A stretch of 64,000 nucleotides of DNA from contig JAGSHD010000006.1 of assembly GCA_023954715.1 (NCBI GenBank), forward strand, positions 196,515 through 260,514. Reading direction: 5' to 3'. Below the pieces are notes generated by a model. The model was not told the origin of the DNA and made no database searches. It worked only from the letters and a program-made list of their open reading frames with translations. Numbering within the stretch: the first letter of the stretch is position 1; every line of letters starts with the position of its first letter. The stretch comes from Candidatus Cloacimonadota bacterium. Lineage in GTDB: Bacteria > Muiribacteriota > UBA6191. Both the position numbers and the translations under genes were made by a program. This document shows positions 1 to 9,109 of the stretch, piece by piece.

Positions 1-1
1 A

Positions 2-1726
2 CATAAGGTATTTGATTTACCTAGAGATGAGATTGTCTTTGATGTAGGCCATCAATGCTATGTACATAAAATTTTGACTGGTAGAAAATCACAATTTGAC
101 ACTCTTCGTAAATACAAAGGAATTTCAGGGTTTACTAAACGTAGCGAATCTATCTTTGATTCCTTTACAGCTGGGCATGGTGGTCCGTCTATCTCTTGTG
201 CACTTGGTAAGGCCATCGCACGTGATATGAAGGGCGCAAGCAATAACATCGTGGCTTTAATCGGAGATGGTGCATTAGCCGAAGGAATGGCACTAGAGGC
301 ACTTAATCATTTAGGACACTCGCAGCATCCTTTAATCATAATTCTTAACGACAATGAAATGTCTATTTCCCCAAATGTTGGAGGATATTCCAAGTATTTG
401 AACAGACTTCGAAACGAACCACACTTTAGATCTTCAAAAGACTACTTTAAACATTTAGTTAGAGAGCTTCCCTCTTATGGTGAAAAACTCTATCACATGA
501 TGTCTAAAGTTAAAGATAGCTTCAAATATCTTGTTACTCCTGGAGTTATTTTTGAAGAACTAGGTATTCGTTATGTTGGACCAGTTGACGGTCACAACTT
601 AGAAGCTTTGATCCCAGTCCTAGAAGAGGCCAAACGAACAAACAAGCCAATTATAATTCATGTTCAAACTAAAAAGGGTCGAGGATTTATCCCCGCTGAA
701 GATACAAGCCCAAAAGGTGCAATCTGGCATGGTGGAGGCCCTTTTGATATTCATAAAGGTTGTTTTATTAAATCGGATAACGAAGCCCCTTCCTATTCTA
801 AGATTTTCGGACAACATTTAAGTAGAATGGCTGGAGATGACCCAAAGATTTGTGCAGTTACCGCTGCTATGTCTGATGGCACCGGTTTAGTAAAATTTGC
901 TGAACAACATCCAGACCGAATATTTGATGTAAGTATGGCAGAGCAGCACGCAGTAGGAATCGGATCCGGTCTGGCCGCAAGTAATCTAAAACCCTTTGTA
1001 GCAATTTACTCTACTTTTTTACAAAGAGCATTTGATCAAATCATGCATGACTGTTGCCTTCAAAACCTTCCTGTGAGGTTCTGTATGGACCGATCTGGAC
1101 TAGTTGGAGCTGATGGCCCTACGCATCATGGTGTTTTTGATATAGCTTATCTACGCCTTTTACCTAACATTATATGTATGGCTCCTAAGGACGAACAAGA
1201 GTTTGTTTCTATGTTAAACACTATGCGAAACCATCAAGCAGGACCGATCGCGATTCGATATCCAAGAGGCTCTGGCACAGGAGAAGCAGTCACTGACTTT
1301 GCTTCGTCTGTTAAAATTGGTGAGGGAGAGCTTCTTAGTGAAGGAAGCGATTTAACTCTTGTAGCTATAGGGTCCATGGTGGTACCCGCTCAACGTATAG
1401 CAAAAGCGCTTGAAGCTGAGTTATCCATCCGTGTTTCTGTTATCAACGGAAGATTTATAAAACCCCTTGACGAGCAACTCATTTTAACTCAGGTTAAAAA
1501 GTCTAAATGTGTAGTTACCATAGAAGAAGGCACTATTAAAGGCGGCTTCGGAAGCGGTGTTCTTGAGTTACTTTCATCAAATAAAGTTTATATCCCTTGT
1601 CTAAATATTGGCATCCCAGATGAATTTATCGCACAAGGTACTATTCCTGTTTTATTCAAAGAAATTGGACTAGATGATCAATCACTACAAAAGACTATTA
1701 CTTCTTGGCTAAAGGAAATTAAATAA
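2..1726 (+). CDS. dxs: 1-deoxy-D-xylulose-5-phosphate synthase, 5'-truncated by window edge
   Basis: This enzyme condenses pyruvate and glyceraldehyde-3-phosphate with thiamine diphosphate, the first step of the MEP isoprenoid pathway. The reading frame is open to the left edge: the codons before the first in-window ATG (position 74) read HKVFDLPRDEIVFDVGHQ, a typical Dxs N-terminal segment, so the gene begins outside the window and roughly 45 residues are missing against the usual length near 620. Seen in the visible part are the thiamine-diphosphate motif GDGALAEGMALEALN (visible residues 88-102), the following LNDNEMSIS, and the catalytic-Glu segment SMAEQHA (Glu at visible residue 314). 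The stop codon directly abuts the ATG of the next gene, so the two are probably cotranscribed. Confidence 0.96.
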   Translation, partial: HKVFDLPRDEIVFDVGHQCYVHKILTGRKSQFDTLRKYKGISGFTKRSESIFDSFTAGHGGPSISCALGKAIARDMKGASNNIVALIGDGALAEGMALEALNHLGHSQHPLIIILNDNEMSISPNVGGYSKYLNRLRNEPHFRSSKDYFKHLVRELPSYGEKLYHMMSKVKDSFKYLVTPGVIFEELGIRYVGPVDGHNLEALIPVLEEAKRTNKPIIIHVQTKKGRGFIPAEDTSPKGAIWHGGGPFDIHKGCFIKSDNEAPSYSKIFGQHLSRMAGDDPKICAVTAAMSDGTGLVKFAEQHPDRIFDVSMAEQHAVGIGSGLAASNLKPFVAIYSTFLQRAFDQIMHDCCLQNLPVRFCMDRSGLVGADGPTHHGVFDIAYLRLLPNIICMAPKDEQEFVSMLNTMRNHQAGPIAIRYPRGSGTGEAVTDFASSVKIGEGELLSEGSDLTLVAIGSMVVPAQRIAKALEAELSIRVSVINGRFIKPLDEQLILTQVKKSKCVVTIEEGTIKGGFGSGVLELLSSNKVYIPCLNIGIPDEFIAQGTIPVLFKEIGLDDQSLQKTITSWLKEIK

Positions 1727-3160
1727 ATGTTGACTCAATCAAATGATGTAGAAAGATTTTACGATACTGCTTTTAGCGATGTAAACGAAGATTTATATAA
1801 CTCTCTCATTCGTCAGGTTAAGACACAAAGAGACACATTAAACTTACTTCATCTCCAAAGAAAGTCGCAAGGTGAGCAAGACATAGAAACCGTTTTAGCC
1901 GAAAAAGACCGATTGATTTTGAGTTTACAGAGTAAAATTGAGCAAACTAACTCTAATCAAGATTTAAGTGAACTTGAAAACGAAGTCTATGATCTAGAAG
2001 AAAGACTACGTCAGAAAAACAAAAAAATTAGAGAGTTAGAAGATAGTTATAATCTCCACCTCAATCGCTTAACAGATGAGATCACTGCACTAAAACAATC
2101 TACCCCGACTAAGAACACAAGCGTACCAACTCCAGATGTTAATCAGAGCAACCTTGAAAAAGACCTCCAAGAATCAAAACATCAAATTCAGTTTCTTGAA
2201 AATCAGGTTGCTTCATTACAAGAAATGGGACACTCCGAAGAAAACATAGAGTTACAAGCTCAGGTTTTTGAGCTACAAAAGAAGTTAAACTCTGAAAACT
2301 CTAATACAAAAACAGATGCTGAGTTACAAAAAGTGCAAGCTCAAAACCTAAAAATGCAACAAAAATCTCAAGATCAAATTTTAGAACTACAAACTATCAA
2401 CTCTAGCCTTCAAGATCAGTTAGCAAATCATCAAAACTCAAGTCAATCTCATGTTGAATCTAATATTTATACTTTGATTGAACTCCATAAAAACATTACA
2501 AATATTTTTGAAAAACAAGACGTAGATTCATCTAAACAAAGACATCTTGAGTTAATCTTACACGAGCTTTTTTCACAAAACCAACTACAAGTTTTTAGTT
2601 CTATTGGATCTAAGTTCTGCGCTGACTCTCATCAAATAGTTGATACCATTTATTGCTCCGACGAGTCGCACAATATGGTTTTTAAAGAGATCTCCCAGGG
2701 TTTTATCCATAAAAATAACATTGTGCAAAGGGCTCAAGTAATCGTTGCTAAAAACCCTTACTATTGTGGCGAATGTGATAAAATCGGTATTAAGGACAGT
2801 AAGTTTTGTTTTCATTGTGGCACAAAGCTTTTAGGTACAGATAATATTCAAAGTCTAGCACCAATCGTTAACGATCAAGACAATGCTACAAGTTACTTAG
2901 AGTTAGGTGAAGCTTTCCTTAAAAAACAAGACTACCCACAAGCCCTAAGTGCCTTTGAAAAATCCCTAAAGTTGTCAAATAGTAATTTAGCAATCATTGG
3001 GGTTACAAAAACTCTAGAAGCTCAAGCCAAATACAAAGAAGCACTAGAAACCTTCCAGTTATTTGACCAAAACGCCAGTGGAAACAACTTAAAACTTGAA
3101 ATTGAAAACCGAATTTTAGCGAAAATTAAAATTGTAGAACAACTACAATATCTTGTATAA
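1727..3160 (+). CDS. Coiled-coil protein with zinc ribbon and TPR repeats, unknown function
   Basis: I do not recognise a named family. The 477-residue product is cytoplasmic-looking, with no signal peptide or membrane segment. Residues about 20-260 are heptad-rich coiled coil (many Gln, Glu, Leu, Lys). Around residues 346-366 there is a four-cysteine zinc ribbon with two CxxC knuckles (CGEC and CFHC). Residues about 385-450 look like one or two TPR units, including a YLELGEAFLKKQDYPQALSA segment. The architecture suggests a scaffold or adaptor rather than an enzyme. It starts on the base after the dxs stop codon, so it is probably translationally linked to dxs, although no isoprenoid role is evident. 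Confidence 0.85.
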   Translation: MLTQSNDVERFYDTAFSDVNEDLYNSLIRQVKTQRDTLNLLHLQRKSQGEQDIETVLAEKDRLILSLQSKIEQTNSNQDLSELENEVYDLEERLRQKNKKIRELEDSYNLHLNRLTDEITALKQSTPTKNTSVPTPDVNQSNLEKDLQESKHQIQFLENQVASLQEMGHSEENIELQAQVFELQKKLNSENSNTKTDAELQKVQAQNLKMQQKSQDQILELQTINSSLQDQLANHQNSSQSHVESNIYTLIELHKNITNIFEKQDVDSSKQRHLELILHELFSQNQLQVFSSIGSKFCADSHQIVDTIYCSDESHNMVFKEISQGFIHKNNIVQRAQVIVAKNPYYCGECDKIGIKDSKFCFHCGTKLLGTDNIQSLAPIVNDQDNATSYLELGEAFLKKQDYPQALSAFEKSLKLSNSNLAIIGVTKTLEAQAKYKEALETFQLFDQNASGNNLKLEIENRILAKIKIVEQLQYLV

Positions 3161-3311
3161 ACTCAATACATGATAGCTATTCGTCGATTTATTCTTAAGC
3201 TCTAATGTAATTTTATACGCTAGGACTCTTTTTCGTATTGATAAATCTAATTTTTCAATACCAAATTATTTTGTGGATATAAGTATTTATCCTATCTGGA
3301 AGGTTATTTTT

Positions 3312-4430
3312 ATGATGAATTTAATTGTTGAAGCTGTGAAAAAAGGTGCTTCAGATTTACATATCAAAACTGGGGACGTTTTAAGGGCCCGTATTAACGG
3401 AACTCTTCAAGCGCTTTCTAAGGATCGATTAACTCCACAACAAGTACAAGCTGTAGCACTTAAAATTATCACGGATCCTGACGTAAAAAATAATGTAAAT
3501 CGATTGAAAGAGCACGATTGCTCCTATGGTATTCCAAAGGTTGGCCGATTTCGAGTCAGTATTTTTCGTCAAAGAGGATCTTTCGCTATCATTATGAGAG
3601 TAATCTCTCCTGGTATCCCTACCATTGAGTCTTTAATGTTACCTAAAATACTTGAAACTCTAGCAGATCAAGAAAGAGGTTTAACATTAGTAACAGGTAT
3701 CACTGGATCTGGGAAGTCCTCAACTCTGGCTGCCTTAATTCAAGAAATGAACAATCGACATTCACGCCATATCATAACTCTTGAAGACCCTATCGAATTT
3801 TTATACCGAGATAACAAATGCTCTATTACTCAACGAGAGGTTGGATCAGATACCCTTTCATTTAAAGATGGTCTACGAGCTTCTTTGAGACAGGATCCAG
3901 ATGTTATCTTGATTGGGGAAATGAGAGATGCTGATACAATCGATACTGCCTTAAAAGCAGCTGAAACAGGTCATTTAGTTTTGTCTACTGTACATACTCC
4001 CGATGCTGCTAAAACAATTGGTCGATTGATAGCTATGTTTCCACCAGAAGAACAAGATATTGCCCGTATAAGGCTCGCAGATAACTTAAATGCCATAGTC
4101 TCTCAACGATTGATTCCTAGAAAAAACATGGACTCTCGAGTAGCAGCTGTTGAAATTATGCTAAATACCAAAGTTATTAAGGATTGTATATTGGTTCCTG
4201 AAAAAACGGACTTGATACCTAAGTACATTGGTGAAGGTAGAAATCAATACGGTACACAGACCTTCTCGCAACATCTCATTGAGCTTGTTCATCAAGGTCT
4301 TGTGGATGAAACCTATGCTAAGAGAGCTAGTTCTAATGCAGCTGACTTTGGAGTTGATTTAGCCCTCGGAAGCGGAGCTGAATATTTAGACGAAGATGTA
4401 GAATTTTCTGGAAACCTCTTCACTGATTAA
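3312..4430 (+). CDS. pilT: PilT-family type IV pilus retraction ATPase
   Basis: This is a hexameric cytoplasmic ATPase of the PilT/GspE family that powers pilus retraction. I chose the ATG at 3312 because GGAAGG lies 8 bases upstream; a GTG at 3273 in the same frame would add 13 residues but has no ribosome-binding site. The 372-residue product has Walker A GITGSGKSS (residues 129-137), an Asp box in ITLEDPIEFLY, Walker B DVILIGEMRD (197-206) and the His box GHLVLSTVHT from residue 220, all intact. The C-terminal tail is acidic and somewhat longer than in classical PilT. PilU is the main alternative. No pilus assembly genes flank it; pseudopilin genes lie about 23 kb away. Confidence 0.93.
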   Translation: MMNLIVEAVKKGASDLHIKTGDVLRARINGTLQALSKDRLTPQQVQAVALKIITDPDVKNNVNRLKEHDCSYGIPKVGRFRVSIFRQRGSFAIIMRVISPGIPTIESLMLPKILETLADQERGLTLVTGITGSGKSSTLAALIQEMNNRHSRHIITLEDPIEFLYRDNKCSITQREVGSDTLSFKDGLRASLRQDPDVILIGEMRDADTIDTALKAAETGHLVLSTVHTPDAAKTIGRLIAMFPPEEQDIARIRLADNLNAIVSQRLIPRKNMDSRVAAVEIMLNTKVIKDCILVPEKTDLIPKYIGEGRNQYGTQTFSQHLIELVHQGLVDETYAKRASSNAADFGVDLALGSGAEYLDEDVEFSGNLFTD

Positions 4431-4506
4431 GCTTTAAGCACTACTAATTATTTATAATTGATCCTCATATATTGAGCTATCTAGTAAATTTTGCTATCTT
4501 AGAGAC

Positions 4507-4947
4507 ATGGAAGATAATACACAAGATTTACAAAAACAACTCTCTGATGCCAAAGAACAATTAAATTGGCTTCGCCAAAACTTCAATGAAGAAATAAACG
4601 TTCTAATCAAAGAAAATCGAGAGCTAAAAGAGCAACTCAAATCAAATATAAAAACTCAAGAAACACCTGTTGTAAATACCAATGATATACCAGATGTTTC
4701 TCTAGAAAGCCCTGTATTACAGCCAGAGTCTAATGAAAGTAAGATAGAAATTACTTTTCAAGAGCCGAGCCAAGAGGACTCTGTTTTACCTCAAGCCCCA
4801 CCTGAGATATCTTCACTACGTTGGGTTTTAGAATGGATGATTTGTAAATTCAAAGACTGGTTTATCCGGCTACCTTGTACCATCGGCTTATTGGTCTACC
4901 ATATTTTCGCAATCCAATACCATAAACATCTTTGTAATAAAAGATAA
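4507..4947 (+). CDS. Small protein with N-terminal coiled coil and hydrophobic C-terminus, unknown
   Basis: This 146-residue product is not in a family I recognise. Residues 1-50 form a coiled coil (LQKQLSDAKEQLNWLRQ), residues 50-100 are acidic and proline-rich, probably disordered, and residues 103-140 are rich in Trp, Ile and Leu, possibly an amphipathic or membrane-associated segment. A promoter-like pair, TTGAGC (4472-4477) and TATCTT (4495-4500) with 17-base spacing, would place transcription start almost on the ATG, so the mRNA could be leaderless; I see no ribosome-binding site. It lies 15 bases upstream of the radical SAM gene, so the two may be cotranscribed. Confidence 0.65.
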   Translation: MEDNTQDLQKQLSDAKEQLNWLRQNFNEEINVLIKENRELKEQLKSNIKTQETPVVNTNDIPDVSLESPVLQPESNESKIEITFQEPSQEDSVLPQAPPEISSLRWVLEWMICKFKDWFIRLPCTIGLLVYHIFAIQYHKHLCNKR

Positions 4948-4962
4948 GACCTTTTTGTGCCC

Positions 4963-7455
4963 ATGAGCCTTTCTAATAATAATACATCAGTGATCATTAG
5001 TAAGGAGAATTTCTTTGAACTACTTCCACAAAAATCAAAATCTTCTTATAAATTCGATCACTTTTTAGATCAGCTTTTAGAGTTAAGAAAAACTCATAAA
5101 AACAAGCTGTATTGTGAATCATCTGACCTATTACAATTGTTTTGGTATTTGGAGCAAAGTGCTTTTGCTCATCCTTTAGCTAAAGCCCTTGTAGACCCCT
5201 TTTTTAACAACGATATTAATCCTGTTTTTTCGCTAATATGTCTAGAGGAGATTCATGAAGATCTGTCTACACATACCCTAGGGGATCAATTATTATTTTA
5301 TACAAATAATATGCACTGCAACATTGAAATTGACTTTCATGCTATTCAATCATCTACTAACAAAGAGCTTTCTATTGTTTTAACTACAGAGCAATACGAT
5401 TATTTGATCCAACAAAATCAATACGACCATCTACAAAGGTTTCATCATGTACATATTTTTGGGAATCTTCCTCAATCTTCTCATGATTTGTCTAACTTAT
5501 ATTTGTATACAAAGGATTATATCGACTTTCAAACCCTTATCAATTGTAAAAAGCGGTGCTATAAGGGCTTAATAGTATCAGCTCCAGCAGATACACCTAA
5601 GTTTCAACAAGACGAGCTTAATGATCTGTTTACTCGCTTGGACTTAAAAGGGCAAATTTACTTTTCTAATTTTCCTTATTCTTTTGAACCTATCACATTA
5701 TCTAAGCTTATTGATGGCTTTCACGGCTCAAGTTATCTTAACTCTTTTTTTTATCTGTATTTTGAGGATTTCTTTAGGGTTAAAGATCTACATAAAGACA
5801 TAATTACACCATCTGATTTGTATATAGGCGATGTTGATTTAGCTAATCACAGAAAAATATTTTCTAAACTAGATCTGAGCCTTCCTGAGCTTTCTACCCT
5901 AAAACAATCACAGTTTAAACTCTATATTAATCAATATAATTTTTTTAGACTAGGTACTATTTTAAACTCCATATTTTCAACACAAACTAGAGACTTTCAA
6001 ATTAAAAGTGCTGGTCATTTACTCAATGAATTTATGGAGTACTTATATCAACTTAAAAGAGCTTATCCAAGCGTTTTGTTTAGTTTTTTAGATAGTACAT
6101 TAATTGAAATATTACATATTATCTCAAACTACTCCAGCCAGTTATCACATCACACCAACCCCAACGAAGACACTTATACTTATCTTTTAAGACTATTAGG
6201 GATCTGTTGTGATCACGCTTTTGTAGGCCCCCAAAGTATTCACATTGATGTTACTTCAAAATGTAATACTAAATGTACATTTTGCGGATATCACACCGAT
6301 TTAATCAATGATAAACCATGGACTGAAAATGGTTGGTCAGAAAAAGAGCTAGACTTTGAAGTATTCACTCGATTCGTCGATGATTTAGTGGATTTAAAAT
6401 CAAATGAAGATGTCTTACTTACTGGTGGTGGCGAACCACTAATGCACCCAAAGATACTTGATATGGTCTCTTATCTACGTGCAAATGATGTATATACCAT
6501 TTTGTTTACGAATGGATTGTTACTCAAAAAATATACAGTAAATCAACTTGTGGATTTAGGGCTTAACAAAATCTACTGGAGCATTCACTCTGCTTCAAGT
6601 AGTACTTGGTTAATGCAACACTCGGGATCTAATCCAAATACTTTTCAAATGGTCATCGATCAAATGAATTATCTTATAGATTACAAAAAGCAAAAGCAGT
6701 TAAGCTCTCCTGATATCGTATTAGTAAATGCTATCTCTGCTGTTAACGCACATGAAGTTATGGACTTAGTTGATTTAGCTATTGATTTGAAAGTAGATCA
6801 TTTACGCCTACAAGTGGTACATCAACACAACGAACAAACAAAACATCTACTTTTAACAAAGTATCAACTGCAACGACTCAACAAACAGCTCCCTGAGATT
6901 GAACAAAAGCTTAAAGATAATAATGTCTTACTGCTAGATAATATCTCATATCAGATCTCCAACTTATTAGAAAACATCGAAAATACCGAGATCATTAATG
7001 ATGACTGGAGCTATAACAAATATAATCAGAGTGGATGTTTTATTGGCTACTTGTTTACTAGAACTTGGGTAGATGGGACCATGTCCTATTGTTGCCATGA
7101 TCGTGTGGTAGATAACTTAGAAAATGGCTTTAAAGACGTTTGGACCTCAGATAAATACAACGAATATCGATTTATCTCAAAACACTTCGATGATACGAAA
7201 AATGTACTCTTAGAGAAGGACAATCGTGGGTCTTGGTTACTCGGCAAGGATTGCAACTCTTGTGGAAACTACGAGTTAATTGACCGGGCAAATCAAGCCT
7301 TATCAATTAGTGGACTTGCTAATTATGTACCCATCGGCATGCACGAGGTTTTTGAAAATCAAATTCAAAAAAACATGGACTTAGATCACCAATCTATAAT
7401 CTTCGGACAAAAGTCCTATAAACCCAAAGAGTTCATGCATTTTGGTGGAGTATAA
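4963..7455 (+). CDS. Large radical SAM protein with SPASM-like C-terminus and novel N-terminal half
   Basis: The central part is a radical SAM enzyme: CNTKCTFC (near residues 434-441) is the CxxxCxxC cluster motif, followed by GGGEPLMHP, the usual SAM-binding glycine motif, and a TIM-barrel-like stretch to about residue 640. The C-terminal region (about 695-785) has clustered cysteines, including CCHD and CNSC, plus VDGTMSYCC, matching the layout of a SPASM domain that binds auxiliary iron-sulfur clusters. The first 430 or so residues resemble nothing I know. An in-frame GTG at 4957 could also start it; neither start has a clear ribosome-binding site. The substrate is unknown. No small precursor peptide is obvious nearby, though the 146-aa upstream gene is a possible partner. 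Confidence 0.85.
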   Translation: MSLSNNNTSVIISKENFFELLPQKSKSSYKFDHFLDQLLELRKTHKNKLYCESSDLLQLFWYLEQSAFAHPLAKALVDPFFNNDINPVFSLICLEEIHEDLSTHTLGDQLLFYTNNMHCNIEIDFHAIQSSTNKELSIVLTTEQYDYLIQQNQYDHLQRFHHVHIFGNLPQSSHDLSNLYLYTKDYIDFQTLINCKKRCYKGLIVSAPADTPKFQQDELNDLFTRLDLKGQIYFSNFPYSFEPITLSKLIDGFHGSSYLNSFFYLYFEDFFRVKDLHKDIITPSDLYIGDVDLANHRKIFSKLDLSLPELSTLKQSQFKLYINQYNFFRLGTILNSIFSTQTRDFQIKSAGHLLNEFMEYLYQLKRAYPSVLFSFLDSTLIEILHIISNYSSQLSHHTNPNEDTYTYLLRLLGICCDHAFVGPQSIHIDVTSKCNTKCTFCGYHTDLINDKPWTENGWSEKELDFEVFTRFVDDLVDLKSNEDVLLTGGGEPLMHPKILDMVSYLRANDVYTILFTNGLLLKKYTVNQLVDLGLNKIYWSIHSASSSTWLMQHSGSNPNTFQMVIDQMNYLIDYKKQKQLSSPDIVLVNAISAVNAHEVMDLVDLAIDLKVDHLRLQVVHQHNEQTKHLLLTKYQLQRLNKQLPEIEQKLKDNNVLLLDNISYQISNLLENIENTEIINDDWSYNKYNQSGCFIGYLFTRTWVDGTMSYCCHDRVVDNLENGFKDVWTSDKYNEYRFISKHFDDTKNVLLEKDNRGSWLLGKDCNSCGNYELIDRANQALSISGLANYVPIGMHEVFENQIQKNMDLDHQSIIFGQKSYKPKEFMHFGGV

Positions 7456-7530
7456 GAACCCTATCTTTACTATCAACTAGATAGTATCACCTATCATAGA
7501 CAGAGTCCTTTGCAATGAGTACAAAGCCAA

Positions 7531-7630
7531 GGTTGCATATGATAAGTGGATTTTGCTTTATCTTGTTTTCGAATAGTAGTTTACTACTAGAGAAAACAAA
7601 GTAAAACAAAAGCCTTTATCAGATGTGACC
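7531..7630. repeat. Long imperfect hairpin between convergent genes
   Basis: The centre is TAGTAG-TTTA-CTACTA (7574-7589), enclosed by TTGTTTTC (7563-7570) pairing with GAAAACAA (7592-7599). Outward, TTTTGCTTTA (7551-7560) pairs nearly fully with the segment 7600-7611, and 7531-7550 pairs partially with 7611-7630. The whole stem spans about 100 bases with scattered mismatches. It lies between the convergent radical SAM and lpd genes and has no U-tract, so it is not a simple terminator. Confidence 0.6.
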
Positions 7631-7713
7631 GCATAAACACAAACCCACATCAAGGAGTAAAAACAACATTAAAGACCAAGGTCTCAAACGCTACTTTTCT
7701 CCCCTAAAAATTC

Positions 7714-9108
7714 CTACATATTTATTGTTCGCTTAAGTACGGCCAAACAAGCCTCTTTCATTCCTTCACTTAAAGTAGGATGAGGATGACATGTTCGAGC
7801 TACGTCTTCTGATGAAGCTTTATACTCTAATGCTAAAACAGCCTCTGCAATTAAGTCAGACGCTCTAGGCCCAACAATATGTACACCTAAAATCTGATCT
7901 GTATTTTTGTCTGCTATAACTTTAAAAAAGCCGTTTGTTTCATTCATTACTCTTGCTCTGCCTAGAGCAGAAAGTGGAAACTTACCCACTGCTGTTTGAA
8001 GTCCTTGCTCTTTAGCTTGCTCTTGTGTAAGACCAACAGAAGCAACTTCAGGGTGCGTATAAACTACTCCTGGTACCTTGTCATAATGTACACTAGATAG
8101 GATGCCGTTCATGCGCTCTACACAAACTACTCCATCTTCTTCTGCTTTATGAGCAAGCATTGGGCCTTCAATTAAATCACCAATTGCATAGACTCCCGCC
8201 ACATTTGTCTCAAGGTTTTCATCTACTGCAACAAATCCGCGATCTGTTAGCTTTATACCAAGTTCTGGGATTCCGGCTGTTTTACTAAGTGGTCTTCTAC
8301 CAATAGAAACCAAACAGTAATCACAATCAATGGTGTCTTCTTTTCCATCTTTTGAGGTTTTAACTACAAGAGCATCGCCATTATAATCGATTCCTTCTAC
8401 TTTACTTTTCAATTGAAATTCAAAGCCATCTTTTTTAAGAGTTTTTAACATAAGTTTGGATACATCTTTATCCATTCCTGCTAAAATTTGATCCATAAAC
8501 TCGACTACTGTTACTTTAGACCCTAACCTACTGTAAACACTACCAAGCTCAAGCCCTATAACTCCTCCACCAACTACTACTAGATGTTTTGGCACTTCTT
8601 GGAGAGCTAATGCTCCAGTTGAAGATAAAACTCTTTTTTCATCAATAGGAAAAGCCGGTATTGATATTGGCTCAGAGCCTAAAGCTAACAAGATTTTTTC
8701 GCCTTGTAACTCAGTTATCTTACCCTCATTGTTTACTTCTACAAGTCCAGCACTTTTGACAGTACCAAATCCAGTTACATGAGTAATCTTATTTTTTTTA
8801 AATAAACCTGCGATACCCTGAGTCAAGATAGCTACTTCATCATCTTTACGCTTCATCATTTGAGCAAGATTTAATTCAAACTTACCCTCGATTCCGTGCT
8901 TAGCAAAATTATGTGTAGCTTGATGATAATGCTCACTTGAGTCCAACAATGCTTTAGAGGGTATACAACCTACATTTAAACAGGTGCCCCCAAGCTCCTT
9001 GCGAGTCTCAACACATGCTACCTTCATCCCAAGTTGTGCAGCTCGAATACTTGCCACATATCCACCAGGGCCTCCACCAATAACGACTAAATCATATTTT
9101 TCTGACAT
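7714..9108 (-). CDS. lpd: Dihydrolipoyl dehydrogenase (E3)
   Basis: This FAD-dependent disulfide oxidoreductase reoxidises dihydrolipoamide on the E2 subunit and passes electrons to NAD+. The 464-residue length is typical. It shows the N-terminal FAD motif GGGPGG, the redox disulfide GGTCLNVGC (Cys43 and Cys48), the NAD-binding GGGVIGLE, the second FAD motif YAIGDL, and the C-terminal active-site HPHPTLSEG whose His serves as base. The start ATG is preceded by GGAG, seven bases upstream and within the end of odhB; one base separates the genes. It is the last gene of the sucA-odhB-lpd operon and so probably serves the 2-oxoglutarate complex first. Confidence 0.97.
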   Translation of the reverse strand: MSEKYDLVVIGGGPGGYVASIRAAQLGMKVACVETRKELGGTCLNVGCIPSKALLDSSEHYHQATHNFAKHGIEGKFELNLAQMMKRKDDEVAILTQGIAGLFKKNKITHVTGFGTVKSAGLVEVNNEGKITELQGEKILLALGSEPISIPAFPIDEKRVLSSTGALALQEVPKHLVVVGGGVIGLELGSVYSRLGSKVTVVEFMDQILAGMDKDVSKLMLKTLKKDGFEFQLKSKVEGIDYNGDALVVKTSKDGKEDTIDCDYCLVSIGRRPLSKTAGIPELGIKLTDRGFVAVDENLETNVAGVYAIGDLIEGPMLAHKAEEDGVVCVERMNGILSSVHYDKVPGVVYTHPEVASVGLTQEQAKEQGLQTAVGKFPLSALGRARVMNETNGFFKVIADKNTDQILGVHIVGPRASDLIAEAVLALEYKASSEDVARTCHPHPTLSEGMKEACLAVLKRTINM

Positions 9109-9109
9109 C

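Noticed and set aside
3235-3261. GTATTGA/TCAATAC hairpin as a terminator of the upstream zinc-ribbon gene
   Set aside because: The stem is AT-rich, seven base pairs and lacks a T-run; it may be a leader hairpin for pilT instead.
4963-7455. kamA (lysine 2,3-aminomutase) for the radical SAM gene
   Set aside because: The cysteine spacing context and the SPASM-like C-terminus differ from KamA, and the size is nearly double.
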